Assembly: GCA_949825025.1 (NCBI GenBank)
Contig: OX463785.1
Coordinates: forward strand, 17,795,971 to 17,859,970
Length of the DNA: 64,000 bases
Direction: 5' to 3'
Source: Siphlonurus alternatus
Taxonomy: Eukaryota > Arthropoda > Insecta > Ephemeroptera > Siphlonuridae
Shown here: in pieces, positions 1 to 12,500 of the stretch
Layout of the letters: each line of letters opens with the position of its first letter
Numbering within the stretch: position 1 is the first letter of the stretch
Position numbers and translations under genes: made by a program
The notes under the pieces: generated by a model
Told to the model about the DNA's origin: nothing
The model's input: the letters and a program-made list of their open reading frames with translations, nothing else
The model's database searches: none

Positions 1-39
<39 letters not shown>
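1..39. repeat. (TA)n microsatellite, cut by window edge
   Basis: Uninterrupted TA dinucleotide run at the left edge of the window; its true length is unknown because it starts outside. Confidence 0.95.
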
Positions 40-41
<2 letters not shown>

Positions 42-171
42 GCTGCTTTAAAGAGAATCTGTAGTATAATTAATAATTTACAAAATGCATCTAGCCTAAT
101 CAACATAATTTGATATATGTTGATTATATATATATATTTATTTATTGAACATATATTACTTTATCAATAAT

Positions 172-325
172 GGGTGCGATTCACATAGCAGTTAGCCATG
201 TTTCTAACTAAGTTTAACTATATGAATATGAATACCTGTTGTACGTGATAAAACCAGCTAGTGAAACGTGGTTAAGCTAAACGTGGTTAGAAACCTGGCT
301 AACGACTGCTTCATGAATCGCGCCC
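172..325. mobile_element. MITE family A, copy 1 (foldback element)
   Basis: The left end reads GGGTGCGATTCAC and the right end, reverse-complemented, reads GGGCGCGATTCATGAAGCAG. The arms continue inward through copies of a TTTCTAACCACGTTT-like module, so nearly the whole element can fold on itself. A second copy lies at 30428-30566 with the same ends and modules. No coding capacity. Superfamily not assigned because a target duplication is not clear. Confidence 0.85.
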
Positions 326-1202
326 AATATTTATAAATCGTTATAATAACTATGATTTTAATTTAAAAATCACAATGATTTTACCAAACTATATCATCAT
401 TGCACACAAAAAAATGATAATTTTCCCCCATTATAACTAATAAGCATGAATTAAATAATAAAAGGTTTTACGCTCTTAAGAGATCAGGGGCTGACATAAA
501 AAAAAAGAAGTGCCGTACAAAAGACCCCCTGACACAGCTGACAAATGAGCGTCTATAAGTCACGCGTCACTCCAAAGTAAGGTCAATCCACGCCAGCCAT
601 CAAGCTGCTCTCACAGTTTTTTGTTGTTGTCTCACATTTGCTGTATCATGCAGTCTTATGTTAGCAATATTATACCCCTAGTATCAGTTTTGTATGTAAT
701 ATTAATAAGGTAGTTTGTATATAAGTAGTAATTGTCCAAATATCTTATAGAGAAAATGTTTTCTTTATAAAAAGAGGAAATTTTAATTTTTACATATCCA
801 TGTTTTTAATATTAATATAAAATAAATTTAAGTGTCATAACATATATTATTATACACTAAGCGAAACCAAAATAATTGTAACACTGGTTGCAGATATTAA
901 AAATTACAGGGGTATTTTTTTAATTCTAACTATAAATTGTGTTATTTTCATGTACTTTAAATTTAACATGTAATGAGACTAATGAGATGAAATAAAACCC
1001 ATCTTGAATCTTACGTGGTATTGTGAAGGCTCTATAACCACGAATCTGTTGTCACTGAATGATTTTGTCACTCTTGGCATATTTACATTGATAATAAGTG
1101 TAAATTTTATGTGCATTTTCAATTCCTACAAGTTGATATTGTCATAATGTTATTAGAAGAAAAGATGCATTTTATTAAGCATTGTAAAAATATATAAATA
1201 CT
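326..1202. other. A+T-rich intergenic DNA
   Basis: Mostly low-complexity A+T DNA. The only denser part is about 520-625, which is somewhat richer in G+C and contains a CAGCTG E-box core. No exon-like frame or RNA gene seen. Confidence 0.6.
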
Positions 1203-1391
1203 GGGGGACATTCACAAAGCACTTTAACCCCAACTTTAGACCCAAGTTTTATCCCTAGTACTAAACATGGTGCTAAACTAGGAGCTAGACATGGTTAGCC
1301 CCTGATTTAGCACCATGTTTAGTACCAGGGCTAAAACTTGGGGCTAAAGTTGGGACTAAAGTTGGGGTTAAAGTGCTTTGTGAATGCCCCC
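1203..1391. mobile_element. MITE family B, copy 1 (foldback element)
   Basis: Inverted-repeat element with ends GGGGGACATTCACAAAGCAC and GTGCTTTGTGAATGCCCCC. The interior is built from repeated TTTAGC/CTAAAC-type modules around the dyad (for example CACCATGTTTAG). Its second copy is 32402-32572. The ATTCAC(G/A)AAGCA part of the terminus is shared with family A, so A and B are probably related. Non-coding. Confidence 0.87.
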
Positions 1392-1777
1392 TAATGTATT
1401 TTTGCATTATTACTGTTGGATATGACTGATATATGAGGATCTTTAGTTCTACTTTCTAGTTATCTGCATCCTATTTATTTGACACAACGAATTGTTTAAT
1501 TTGAAGCCCAGGCGTTACTACATGCAGCAGAGCAAAGACAATATACCCAGTATATAGTTCTTGACTATACAGGGCTTACTACTAATAATTTGTTGATTGA
1601 TTGATTGGTTGGTATATTTTAAGGCAATTGACACATTTTGGTCATGTATATGCCCCCACTAATAATTTGTGATTGAACTATATTTTAATATATTATTATA
1701 TAATTTTTTTAATTGTGAAAATTCTAATTATATTTAATATTTACTCTATTTAGTGATTCTATTATATTGACACCTCA

Positions 1778-1780
<3 letters not shown>

Positions 1781-1829
<49 letters not shown>
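1781..1829. repeat. (GA)n microsatellite
   Basis: About 24 uninterrupted GA units on the + strand. Confidence 0.95.
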
Positions 1830-1830
<1 letters not shown>

Positions 1831-2189
1831 TCAATGAAGAAGCTAAAAGGTTTGATAATTATATGGCATTGTTTATATCTAAAAATAATATTGTTTCATT
1901 ATAAATATCATTATTATATCATTATCTATTATTTTTCTCGTAACTGAGTTAGTGAGTTTCATAAATATTGTAGTTCAATCATGGCTTGTCCTTTAACAAA
2001 AAGTATATATTAATTCTTTTTCTCTTCCAATATATTATACATGAATTACAAAAATCTATTCATGTATGATTATCGTAACATTATATAATTCCCAAACAGT
2101 ATAGTCCACATTTATTGAGTTCATCTCTTTACTTTTCTATTTATGTGTCCAAGTTTATTCCAGGATTTACACCCTATGTTGCTGATGTT

Positions 2190-2343
2190 CAATCTGGCTT
2201 GCTCGGTGAACGCTGCTGGAAGTTTTGCTGCTGTTGGCGTATTGGAGTCACATGGCGTGGACACAGCGGCGGTGTGGTGGGGACGCTCGGAGTCGCGAGC
2301 AAGCAGCGGGGCCGGCGGCTGCGATCAATATAGCCCCAGACCT

Positions 2344-2347
<4 letters not shown>
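2190..2347. other. G+C-rich islet next to a (CT)n tract
   Basis: About 160 bp with clearly raised G+C and several CpGs (for example around 2265-2325) inside A+T-rich DNA, ending directly at a (CT)n tract. Short frames through it run into the CT repeat as Leu-Ser repeats and look accidental. It may be a conserved non-coding element or an untranslated exon; no function is shown by the sequence. Confidence 0.4.

Positions 2348-2400
<53 letters not shown>
2348..2400. repeat. (CT)n microsatellite
   Basis: About 26 CT units, adjoining the G+C-rich islet on its right side. Confidence 0.95.
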
Positions 2401-2406
<6 letters not shown>

Positions 2407-3827
2407 GTGATTTCTCGCTTTATCCACAGTCCACACTTTCAATACATCGACCAATCAAATCTCTATTTTTTATTTTTATTTCTATTTCATTTTTTTTTCA
2501 AACTTTGTAATTATTTTTCTCATTCCAAATTAAATTTCTTTAATGTATTTTTTATGCAACTCTGTAGCTCACTAGTATGCAAAACAAACTCGTAGTGCAT
2601 TTTTTGTTTATATTTTACCTAATAATATGCATATTACTCTATGACATTGAAAACACATGGCATAATATACCATATCACCAAAAATATATGTAATTTTATT
2701 GAATTTTTTGTGGTATTTTAATGTAGATTTAAACTACTTTTTAAATATTATTGGAATAAATTATCAATACCAACAAATAAAAATATTCTGGTTGGGTATA
2801 TCTGCTAAAAAAAATTAGATTTTACTCTATAGACGATTTGAAATTATTTTCAAAATATTTTAAAATTAAAATAAAAAATATAGGGAAAATATTCTTAATG
2901 TTTCAAGAAATTCTATAAACCAAAATTTATTGTCTCAAAAGCTTCATTTTATTTGTCCCCAATATTGAATTTCTAACTTATTTTGAACAAAACTGATAAC
3001 TGAAAATTAGCATGGTATTTGCGACAATTCTTATAAATTTAATATTACGAAAAAGAGTTCCAAATTCTTGAGAAAGTGCATATGAAGATAAACTTAAATT
3101 ATTATACTAATTAGTAAAATATCCCAGACTTCCATACTGTACAAAGTTCTTAAATAATTTTTTTTGTTTTAATGAAATACAATTATATCTTATCATATAA
3201 AAAATCCATCCAGCATCTATACAATATTATTGTTGAATTCACAGCATGGATTCTTCATTGACTTATAATAGAAAGGAAATAATAATTATTATTAAATAAA
3301 ATTAAAAATATATATTTTTATTCTTTTCATAAACTCCTATCTTATTTTAATGAAACCATTTTGGTATAATTTTTTTTCTATTAAATCACTAATTGGGAAT
3401 ACTCTCAAACAAAGAAAGAACTCACACGAATATAATTAACATCAGAATAATAATGTTTCCTAGAGAAAAGATGAAGTAAATGCTACACTGATTTTTCTCA
3501 CTGCATGCAATATTATAAGAAAATTGAACAATTTGTTTATAAACATATGTTCGTATCATCTGTTATAAATAATAGCTTTCTGATTGGTAAAATTATGTTT
3601 TTCGTTACACGTGATATTATCCAATGAAATGTGTTTAAATTTGTTTTTTTAATTTAATGTAACAAATGAATGATTTCTGATAATGTATTTTAATAAACAT
3701 AACAGATTGGCCGTATGTTGAATGCAATTTCGTTATCAGTATGCGGTGTAATGGAACGGAACGTAATATAAACAATCAAAAACACTGAATAATATTTTAC
3801 TTATTTCTATTAATAAAAATCGTACAG
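2401..3827. other. A+T-rich intergenic DNA
   Basis: Very A+T-rich sequence with homopolymer runs. I see no exon, RNA gene or clear interspersed repeat. Confidence 0.6.
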
Positions 3828-4012
3828 CATGAACTTTACTCCTGCCTCACTTGCTATAGAGCTGCAGCTTTAAAAGTCAGAGAGATGCTGATTTGTAATT
3901 TTGTGTGAGGTAAGAAGAGGGCCCAGTCTAGTCATATCGAAAAAGTTTTGGTCCACTACGTCTCCATAAACTGTGTCGTAACGCCTACAAATAATAGAAG
4001 TAAAGTTCGTGC
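3828..4012. mobile_element. Dispersed repeat family C, copy 1
   Basis: A block of about 185 bp recurs, diverged, at about 29380-29576. Shared segments include CTCCTGCCTCACTTGCTAT, AGAGCTGCAG and GTAACGCCTACAAA in the same order. In this copy the ends are imperfect inverted repeats (GCATGAACTTTACT and AAGTAAAGTTCGTGC), which suggests a short non-autonomous DNA transposon. No coding frame. Confidence 0.75.
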
Positions 4013-4618
4013 TCTCTATTAGAGGTGCGTACATTGTACATTGTACATCATTTCATTTACATATGTCATATGTCTGGTTTTAAAGCTATGTGACCCATAA
4101 TATCTTATATACATATATATAATAATTGTCGTCCGAAATGTTTCATTAAATTCAACATGCTTGGATAGTCAGCCAGTCTAATTTAGAACTATTATGGTAT
4201 ATTATAAAATATTTATTTTAAAAATAAAGCTAATATAAGAAATATTATAGCTTTACTTTATGCAATGCATAAAGATGAAAAGTTTTTAATTTTTTATTGT
4301 CTTGTTTCTTTTAAATTTACATTATTTTACATTATTATTATTTATTATTATTTTTTAGTGATTTTTTAGGATTTTAATTAAACATACATAATAAAATTGT
4401 AAAAATATTTATTATTTTTTAGTTAAAAATATAAAAAAAATGTTAAAAACCATTCTTATGTTAATTTTAAATTATAATTTTTTAAAATTATTATAACAAT
4501 GACATTTTTAATGTTATTACAAATATAAAATTTAAAAACTCCCTAATTGTTAATATTATACATGATCAATGTCATTCCAATGCATTTTTGTTTCGTCTTG
4601 CCATATCTTTTTTTTTAG

Positions 4619-4745
4619 CTTTTTAACTGAACCCTAGTACAGGGTACTGGCCACATTTAAGTGACTGAATTGAACTTAACCTCCCGGCTTTTCGTAGACC
4701 CTACTTTTGTGGGTCCCTTCCAAACCGGGGCGGCCATATCTGCAA
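4619..4745 (-). repeat. Possible SINE-derived fragment
   Basis: Richer in G+C than its flanks. On the - strand it contains TTGGAAGGGACC, also found in the 3' part of the SINE at 14230-14527. The match is short, so this is a weak assignment. Confidence 0.3.
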
Positions 4746-4872
4746 CTAAGGAAGCAGGAAGAATATAGGTTGCTAATAATATCTGATACAGATATTTAAT
4801 ACATAAACTGTATACGTATAAAATAAAATTTATAAATTAAAAATAAGTTGTAACTTTTGACATATTTTTTAA

Positions 4873-5095
4873 TTACTGACAACAACATCCCCTGTGGACA
4901 CTAAGGGAAGTTGTCACCACCTCTGCATAATTAATCTTGTGGCGAGGACAGGTGGCTCTCTGCAACACCTGGCGCCTGGGGGATGGCGCCACGGTCACTG
5001 CAGGCGCCGGGGGAAGAGACAAGTTGCTTAGCGAAGTCCGAGTAATCCCAGTGGATTTAATACCAAGCAGCATTAGTTGACCCTGGAAGAGAAAG
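4873..5095. other. G+C-rich islet with E-box-like sites
   Basis: About 220 bp of high G+C including GGCGCC palindromes and several CAGGTG/CACCTG-type cores (near 4947 and 4966). A 66-codon - strand frame crosses it but resembles no family I know. A conserved regulatory element is the best guess. Confidence 0.4.
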
Positions 5096-5749
5096 GGTTA
5101 TGTAAATCATATCATATCTAGATAGGGGTTTTTATTATAAGCTGTTTTTGATTATTTAAATGGGGATTTTATTAGTAAAATAATAATATTTTATTTATTA
5201 AAAACTTTCTTACATTTTTAAATCAGATTTTTCTAAAACGTGTTTCAAATTTGAAAATTAAGTGTCGTGTATGTAGAGGACTTTCTAAGCAATATTATAT
5301 TCACAGTATAAATATATTAATCATTAAATATTTAAACTTGATTTTTTTTACAACAAATATAATGCACTTGCATTGTAAACAATGTCATAAATTTAAATGC
5401 AATGCACAAGGAGTTCATTGCAATTTATAATGTAATAATTAATGCATTTTACATTTTATCCAAAATTAAAATTTAAAACCTATAGAATTTATTCCATTGA
5501 TAAGACTGAAAATTATATATTGTTATAAAATCAATTCTATAATTTATACTTATTAACAACATCCAATTGAAAGAAATTTACATTTTTTTAGAGCTTTAAT
5601 AAATGCACTGAATTGTGTTCTTCTTCCTAATTAAGTCTGCATTTAGTCATACAAAATACCTACAAACCTAATACAACAAATATTATCATGTTATAGTTAT
5701 TAATGTTTCTTTTAATGTATTATAATATTCATGTACACGTAGGTTTTAC
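5096..5749. other. A+T-rich intergenic DNA
   Basis: No recognisable feature; low-complexity A+T-rich sequence. Confidence 0.55.
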
Positions 5750-5751
5750 AG

Positions 5752-6057
5752 TTACAGAAGCGCGAGTGCGGTTACGAATGTTTTATCGGCAATCGATGCG
5801 GTGGTGACGCGGTAACGAGGTGCCAGCCAAATCCCTCCAGCTTACCTCCCCCCGGCCTGCACTAATACATAAATACCTGACGCTCTAATTCCACTCATTA
5901 CGTGAACAAAGCCTGAGCCAGTTATCGTACTTTATTTTCACATATTTTCTAATTATACTTTATTTACAGTTATTGTTATGATGCTGTTGGTTTGTATATT
6001 TTGTATAATAAATCATAATATAATCAGAAGACAAAAAAAAAAAAAAAAAAAAAAAAA
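5752..6057 (+). pseudogene. Candidate retrocopy: G+C-rich segment, AATAAA, then A25
   Basis: A G+C-rich segment (about 5755-5900) grades into A+T-rich DNA carrying a canonical AATAAA at 6007-6012. Twenty bases later comes a pure tract of about 25 A (6033-6057). Poly(A) signal plus poly(A) at that spacing is what a retroposed transcript leaves behind. I could not identify a parent gene or a target-site duplication, so a regulatory islet next to an unrelated A tract is the alternative. Confidence 0.35.
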
Positions 6058-8389
6058 TATGCACTTATATTAAAATAACATTTTAGTTTTTTTAAATTTT
6101 TAATATCGTTAGGTAAAATAAATTTGTTGGAAAAACACAAAATATAGGTAGAAATATATATTAAATAATTATTATTACTCACAATAATTTAACAATAATA
6201 TAATAATTTTATTATATATTTAAATAAAAAAAATGATAACATATCCTGAAAGACTTATGATCAATAAAAACAATACGAATTGTTATTGGTGAAAAATTGA
6301 AAACATGAAAGAAAAATCAAATCGAAATTTCTATATATTAAAGATATAATTTATAAAATAATAGACGTGATATATACAGAACAAAATTCTTTCATAATAA
6401 ACCCCTCAAAGATAGAAAGTTAATTTTTCCTTTTGATTTGATTTGGTTTGTGAGCATAAAAACTAAGAGGGTGATATTTTCATGTTAGTCTGCGTACGTT
6501 CTTAAATTACATATAGTATATAGAAGGAGGGTTGATTTATATTAGAGTAGTATGTATACATATATATGAACCCTCAAGGCACATACAATCATAGCATGTC
6601 AATTACAGAAACTCATGTACAATTATCATAATAAGCTTTTCATTTGTGTTAAGTGTTATGTAGAGGGTGGTAGTGAAATTGCTTGTATTTTGTTCTTACT
6701 ATTATAGGATTGTGGAGCATGTATGTATACAATGTAAGTTCATATAATAGTTAGCTGGTATGACAAACATATGTTTCAAGTATTTTTTTTTTTTTTAGTT
6801 AGGCCTTTTATAATCATTTTGCACAGATTGACGTTTTTCATTAAAATAAAATCGATTAATTGAACGAGCTCAGATCTGTGCGTTAATTTACCTACTACAT
6901 TTATAGTTATAATTTATGAAATTTTAGAAGTCTAATGCTGGACTTAACTGAGCGTATTTCTAAAATCTAATACTATACATTACAAATTTATATCGTTAAT
7001 TAAATAAAATATTTATAGAATATATGAATTGTAAATTAAAAATTTCTGTAACTTGGCAAAACATGAAATATACCTCATGGTAATAATAAAAGCAAATCGA
7101 AGACTTTAATTTTATACAAATTAAATACAACCATTTACAAATATAACCAATACACATATTATATATTAAAATGACAACACTATGTCTTTAAAAAAATTGA
7201 AACAAAGTATATAAAAGATTTTTTTTTTATTCCTCGACAATTTCTTGTTCAATTCCACGCTAGTTACACTACCTGTTAAATAGTCATTATAATTTTGTAT
7301 AGGTGTGAATGTAATTAGCAACGGAGATGCGTGTTTGAACATTGAAATCTTTGCAATGACACGAAGCCGACAAATAAAAAAAGTGCCTCGTTACGCTAAG
7401 CATTGTTCGTTATTGTTTTTTATTTGGAAAATATTTTAAACTCATACTTATAATGCTATTAATATAATAAGTACGCAAATAAAAAACTGTTACTTTATTT
7501 TTAAACAATACCATGTATGGAATAATTTATATAATGTTGAAAATTATAAATCTATTAAAATGATATTAATGTAACATCTTTTTCTATTACTCTAATATTT
7601 TAATTTTTAACAATGTGTTAACATGCAATGTATAAATGTTGAAACGTATGAAACCAATTTTATTCAAAATATGTGTCGTATAATATTATATTTATATTTT
7701 ACCATAAAAATTAAGTAGTATTACTAAATATTTTATTAATATTATAATTCATAATTTTGTTTATTTTACCGATAATTTTGCATATTTTTAAAAATAAAAT
7801 ATTTTACTACAAATTTCTATATTTTTTAACTTTGGTTAAGAAATCGTATGTTAAAATCTTTCTGCATGATTAAAACAAATTAATGTCTTGTTTTTAGCTC
7901 CTTCACAACGTTCAACTTTTAAGGAATTAAATGTACTATAGTCTAATTTCAATAAGTCACTCTACAAAAGCCTTAAATATTATTCGTATAACAGAACAAG
8001 TAAATGATTTTAAAGAATAATCTCAGCTACTTTTGAGTCAATGGATATTTCTGTCAGAAATAAATTAATGAAATAAATTTTAAAAATTCATTTGTTATAA
8101 AACTTAATTGCTTATAAATGGTTTGAGCAAATTAAAGGGGTGGTTTTCTCACAGCAACTCTCTATTTCCAGTTTCCATCCATAAGACTATGCTAAATTAT
8201 CATTGCAATTTTCACAAAACTGATGACAAATCCACTTCAAAATTTTTATCTTAAGTATTGATGGCGAGTTCAAAATCCCCTGCAAGTCGTATTGAATTCA
8301 AGGAAACCATTTCCGAGATCTCAATCCTTAACATTAAATCTGCAATAACAAATATTATGAAATGTTCAAATTTACAAAGTATAATTATG
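6058..8389. other. A+T-rich intergenic DNA
   Basis: About 2.3 kb of A+T-rich sequence without a credible exon, RNA gene or repeated block seen elsewhere in the window. Confidence 0.6.
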
Positions 8390-8620
8390 ACAACATTTCT
8401 CATTGATGATGTGGCACCTGCCTGTATTGCAGTTCGCCTGAACGCTATGCAGCCAGCAGAGCATCACAACTCTCCCCCTACTGCTGTGTGATCTGGTTTC
8501 TATGGCAACCACTCCTTGCCTGCATCCCATAGGCAGAGAGAGACGTGCCACCCTCTCTTTCTTATTGGAGACATCGATTTTCTTTGCTGCAAAACTAAAT
8601 TCGAGCATCACAACAGACGA
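8390..8620. other. G+C-rich islet with X-box-like site
   Basis: About 230 bp that is richer in G+C and more complex than its flanks. It contains GTTTCTATGGCAAC at 8496-8509, whose reverse complement GTTGCCATAGAAAC resembles the X-box bound by RFX factors. Two short frames overlap it on opposite strands; neither looks like a known protein. Confidence 0.4.
8496..8509 (-). promoter_or_regulatory. RFX X-box-like motif
   Basis: GTTGCCATAGAAAC on the - strand: one perfect GTTGCC half-site, an AT spacer and an imperfect second half-site. Motif resemblance only. Confidence 0.3.
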
Positions 8621-9467
8621 AGAAAAATATATATATATTCTAGTTTTTTTTTTTGAAAATATTATTTATAATTGTAAAAAATTATCAAAATTATCAAATC
8701 AGCTGCTCTTAAGACTCCAATTCTAATTGATGATTTGTATCTAAACAGAGAAATATACAAAAAATATTACCTTTATATTTTTCTAGAATGAAGCTAAATG
8801 ATTTTTAATTTGTACTGAAGAATATTTTCGTAATTTGAGATAAATTTGAAGTTTAGGTTTTGTTTAAATTTAGGTTACATCAATATTGTTTGTTTACTTT
8901 TAAGTGAAATAAAGAACTTTTTTTAAAAAATCTTAGTTTTTGTCAGAATAACTTTTATATTTATCAATCCAAATTATGAAATTATACCTGGTTTTATGAA
9001 GAAACAATTTTTCAACCAGGATTTCTGGAATCAAGTTGGGGTTGAAAATTCTATGCAAATAAATATTTACTTCCTGATACATGATCAATTATTATAGTGG
9101 TTTACTTACTGTTGGATATTATAATATACTTTCATCCAATTTAAAATTTCAAAGCAAATAAAAAATTGAAATATAATTTTAAATTAATAATTCATAAAAC
9201 ATGTTATAGTTTCATTTCTTGTCTTCAAAACATACTCTATATAATCTAATTTAATAATCTGTACTCAAAATAGCATTATAATATATGTATTTATGTTTGC
9301 TTGGAAAAAAAGTTAATGTTAATTAATAAAAATACAAAAATCATTGAACGTACTAGTATATGTGCATTATGCTTTAAAATGTTTCAATTCCCAAACGTAC
9401 TGCATGGCGAGAAGATCAGAGAGAGAGGTATGAAAATTGCGTACTTAACAGGACACCTTAGTAAAGC
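8621..9467. other. A+T-rich intergenic DNA
   Basis: A+T-rich, no exon or recognisable repeat; one small imperfect dyad lies around 9018-9052. Confidence 0.55.
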
Positions 9468-9755
9468 CGGTCTCACACGATATAATTTTTATAATTATTG
9501 CATACAATTTTACCTTACAAGAAAACTTCAAATCCATTTATTTAAAGCCTGTATTACATGGTACAATTTTGCATACAATTTTTCCTTGCAAGAAAATTTC
9601 ATCTGCACACAAACAAATGGAGTTTAAGCTTTCTTTGTAAGGAAAAATTGTGTGCAATATTATAGTTAGGAAAATTGTATCGTGTTTATGGAGGAGAAAT
9701 TTTCTTGGAAGGAAAAATTGTATTCAAAATTGCATCTTGTAATAGAAGCTTAAGT
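9468..9755. mobile_element. Composite nested inverted repeat
   Basis: A module of the type GCATACAATTTTTCCTTGCAAG appears four times: twice on the + strand (around 9509 and 9571) and twice inverted (around 9637 and 9700). The order is A-B-B'-A', so the block folds on itself in nested fashion. An ACACGATA sequence at 9475-9482 is mirrored by TATCGTGT at 9678-9685. This looks like a foldback element or a partly duplicated MITE. Non-coding. Confidence 0.6.
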
Positions 9756-9929
9756 ACAGAAATTTTTATTATACAATAGCAACCCAACTAACAACAAAAT
9801 TTCCACATCCATGTACTAATTTCCATCGTGACACAGAACTAGATTCATAATACACAACCCTCAAGGCAATATAATATATATACCCTACAGGTAAAAAAAA
9901 AAAACATAGTGAGGAGGAATCACGTACTA

Positions 9930-10110
9930 ACGTCGCTATTAGAGTCGCGGTGGCGGCCTGATCTCATACCTACAATTATGATAATTGCACAACAACAACA
10001 TTCTCGTGCAGCGGGAGCCGAGTTGTGCTGAGATATTATAATAGTCGGTGGTCAATTCAGGTAGCGAAATCACAAGGCGGTAGCGATCAACATATGCGCA
10101 CCAACATATA
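9930..10110. other. G+C-rich islet
   Basis: Shorter islet with several CpGs (for example 9948-9962 and 10010-10030). No recognisable protein in the overlapping - strand frame. Possible regulatory element. Confidence 0.3.
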
Positions 10111-10150
10111 ATTGTACTTAATATTATATATCTTCTTGGTGATGCATGCA

Positions 10151-10727
10151 AGTATGTTGCTATAGAAGAGTTCAGAAAGAGGTAGTTTAGTTTTCATGTG
10201 ATTTATTGTATAATGGAATTTATTGAATATCTATTATGGGAATCTCGTTTTGATTTTTTTAAATTTTGTAGACAAATTGATATTAGATTTTAACTTTTAA
10301 CCAATATTTTTATTACTTTGTTAAGTGTGCATAACATTCTTCTTAAAAACTAGGGTATTAAAACGAAGCAATTTGAGTGAACATACATAATACAAACCCC
10401 TACAAAAAAAAATAAATAAATAAAAAAAAAAATGTTTTCAAAATAGCCTGTAGAGAAAGGTAGTTCTAATGCAGGAACGTAGGAGGGAGTTCTGAATGCT
10501 TGAAGGTACGGTTGTTGTCTTTGATTGGCTGTAATCAATTTCTGAAAAATTTCTAAAGGATATAACTGTACATTAAAATTAAGTAAAAAAATTATAATGC
10601 AAAATTATATTACGGACAGTTTATTTTCAGCGAGTGTACTGTACGACCAATTCGGGACATCACTTTGAACGATACCCCTGCCTTAATTGATCAAGTTCCC
10701 ATAGAAATTATGTTTGCAATTCGGTAA
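10151..10727. other. A+T-rich intergenic DNA with a moderate block
   Basis: Mostly A+T-rich. About 10620-10725 is more mixed in composition and contains AATTCGGGACA, also seen at 13136; too short to define a repeat. Confidence 0.45.
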
Positions 10728-10995
10728 TAGAGGCTTCAAGTGTTCCCCGGCGGAAAAAAATTCTCCATAAGCCACCATGTTGAAAATTTGAATTTTTTTC
10801 TCAGTAAATATTAAAGCTATTAATTTGAAACCATCTTCTACGCCCACATTTAAGGGTCTTCTGATGATGAATCAATAACTTATTTTCCTTTAAAAAATTC
10901 TTTAGCATCAAAAAGTAATTTCAAGTTTTTTTTTTACATATAGGTTTGGATAGGACGGTGGGTACACAGCAAAAACAGCTGACTTGAAGCCTCTA
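10728..10995. mobile_element. MITE-like family D, copy 1
   Basis: The left end TAGAGGCTTCAAGT is the reverse complement of ACTTGAAGCCTCTA at the right end. The right part (a T run, ACATAT, a GGTGGGTACAC-like stretch, then CAGCTGACTTGAAGCCTC) recurs at 60505-60581 in Lim1 intron 2. Non-coding, with no transposase remnant. Confidence 0.7.
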
Positions 10996-11760
10996 TAGAG
11001 TTATAATCTTCATTGTCCACCTCACCCTTAACCCCCAAAGTTCTTTCTCTTCAATTAAAGATGTGACAATGCTTGTGCACATGTTTGTAACGCCCTCGGT
11101 CATTGATTGCTGATTTGTAAGGAAGAACATCACTGGTCAAACGAGCTGAAGTAAATAAAACCGAGCGGTACCGGTGAAAATGTAAATGAATATGACGGCC
11201 TCTGAAGCTACAGGTCTCTTCGCCCGCTTTACTCTAAAATTTACTAACAAAAATCTTGACGTCATCTGCACTACACTCTCTATACCCCACCCTCTGAGCA
11301 TGGAATAAGAAAGTGGTGTATACCAAGCAGTGTTTACAAACAGAACTAATATGTCAGAACAGGATTGGGGTAGTGTCCCAAGTTGTACAGTCGTCACTCC
11401 AGAACATTTCCTATAAGCTATAAGATGTCATACATCGTTGAAAGAATACATTGCAGTTATTACCATCTATTGGTGAGGAAAACATTCCACGGTGAAGAGT
11501 GTTTACATAGAAGAAATGACTGAATTACAGCCTAAATATTAAAAACGACACAGATGATTTTTTCTCCGTGTAGACCTCAATGACATCGCTACTGTTATTG
11601 TGAGGACTCGGGCACGATTTCTGTGAACCGCAGAAAAAGTCTGGGGGCTTGCAAGTCTGTAATTTTGTATCACCGACTGCAGAAGCTGGTGACTTAATGA
11701 CGGCCACCACTCCCGAATACGTGACAGAATGTAAGACCCTTCACTTTAACAAAACAAGTA
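10996..11760. other. Compositionally distinct 0.75-kb block
   Basis: This block is clearly richer in G+C and higher in complexity than the kilobases around it and stops sharply near 11,760. Frames of 86 codons (11137-11397) and 61 codons (11525-11710) exist on the - strand, but neither resembles a known protein and they do not form an obvious exon pair. A TGACGTCA palindrome lies at 11257-11264. It could be an insertion, an old retroelement fragment, an unannotated non-coding transcript or a cluster of regulatory elements. Confidence 0.4.
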
Positions 11761-12500
11761 CGTGCAGTAATTACATCGTAACTTTGTGGCTATCTTAATA
11801 GTTTATATCTGCAACTGTTTTTGTAACAAAATTATTTTAATTTGATTTTATTTTAACAATAAAAAATTATTTTAATATTTTAAAAATTAAAATATAAAAA
11901 TTAACGTGTTAAATTTGATAAAATTCAATATAACATTTAAATTTGAGCTAAAGGAAATAATAAATTTTTAAATCCAACAAATTTAAATAATTAAAAAAAT
12001 ATAAATATAATATGTAATAATAGTGTTTCGTACGTTGATGTCTTTAAAAAAGAATAACATTAATACTAAAAGTTCTGCTTGTCGTCTGGACATCGATGAA
12101 GTAAATAATAACAAATTATAAATAATATTTAATAATGATGTTAAAAATGGTGGTTAATTAAAATTGTTAATATTGAAATTTTGAAATTTACAATAAAATG
12201 GTTCTACTGATTTCAAAATAATTACTAAAAAATGTCAAAAAATTTACTTGCAACGCAAGTAGATATCAAAAATGTCTCTTTTACAAATATATTTAAAAGT
12301 TTTTATTTTCATGCGGATTTGTGATGTTTGCGAAACTTCAAGATTAAATTATTATTTAAAAGGTAACTTTTTATTGTAAAAATAAAAATTTATTGTATTA
12401 TTTACATTCTGAATAAAAAATTACAATTCAACGTTTTGCATCAGTCTTGAGTATCCTTTGACTAAATTCCAAAAGTGCTTCCCTGCAAAATGATTTTTAT
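11761..12500. other. A+T-rich intergenic DNA
   Basis: Nothing recognisable; extended A/T homopolymer-rich sequence. Confidence 0.55.
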
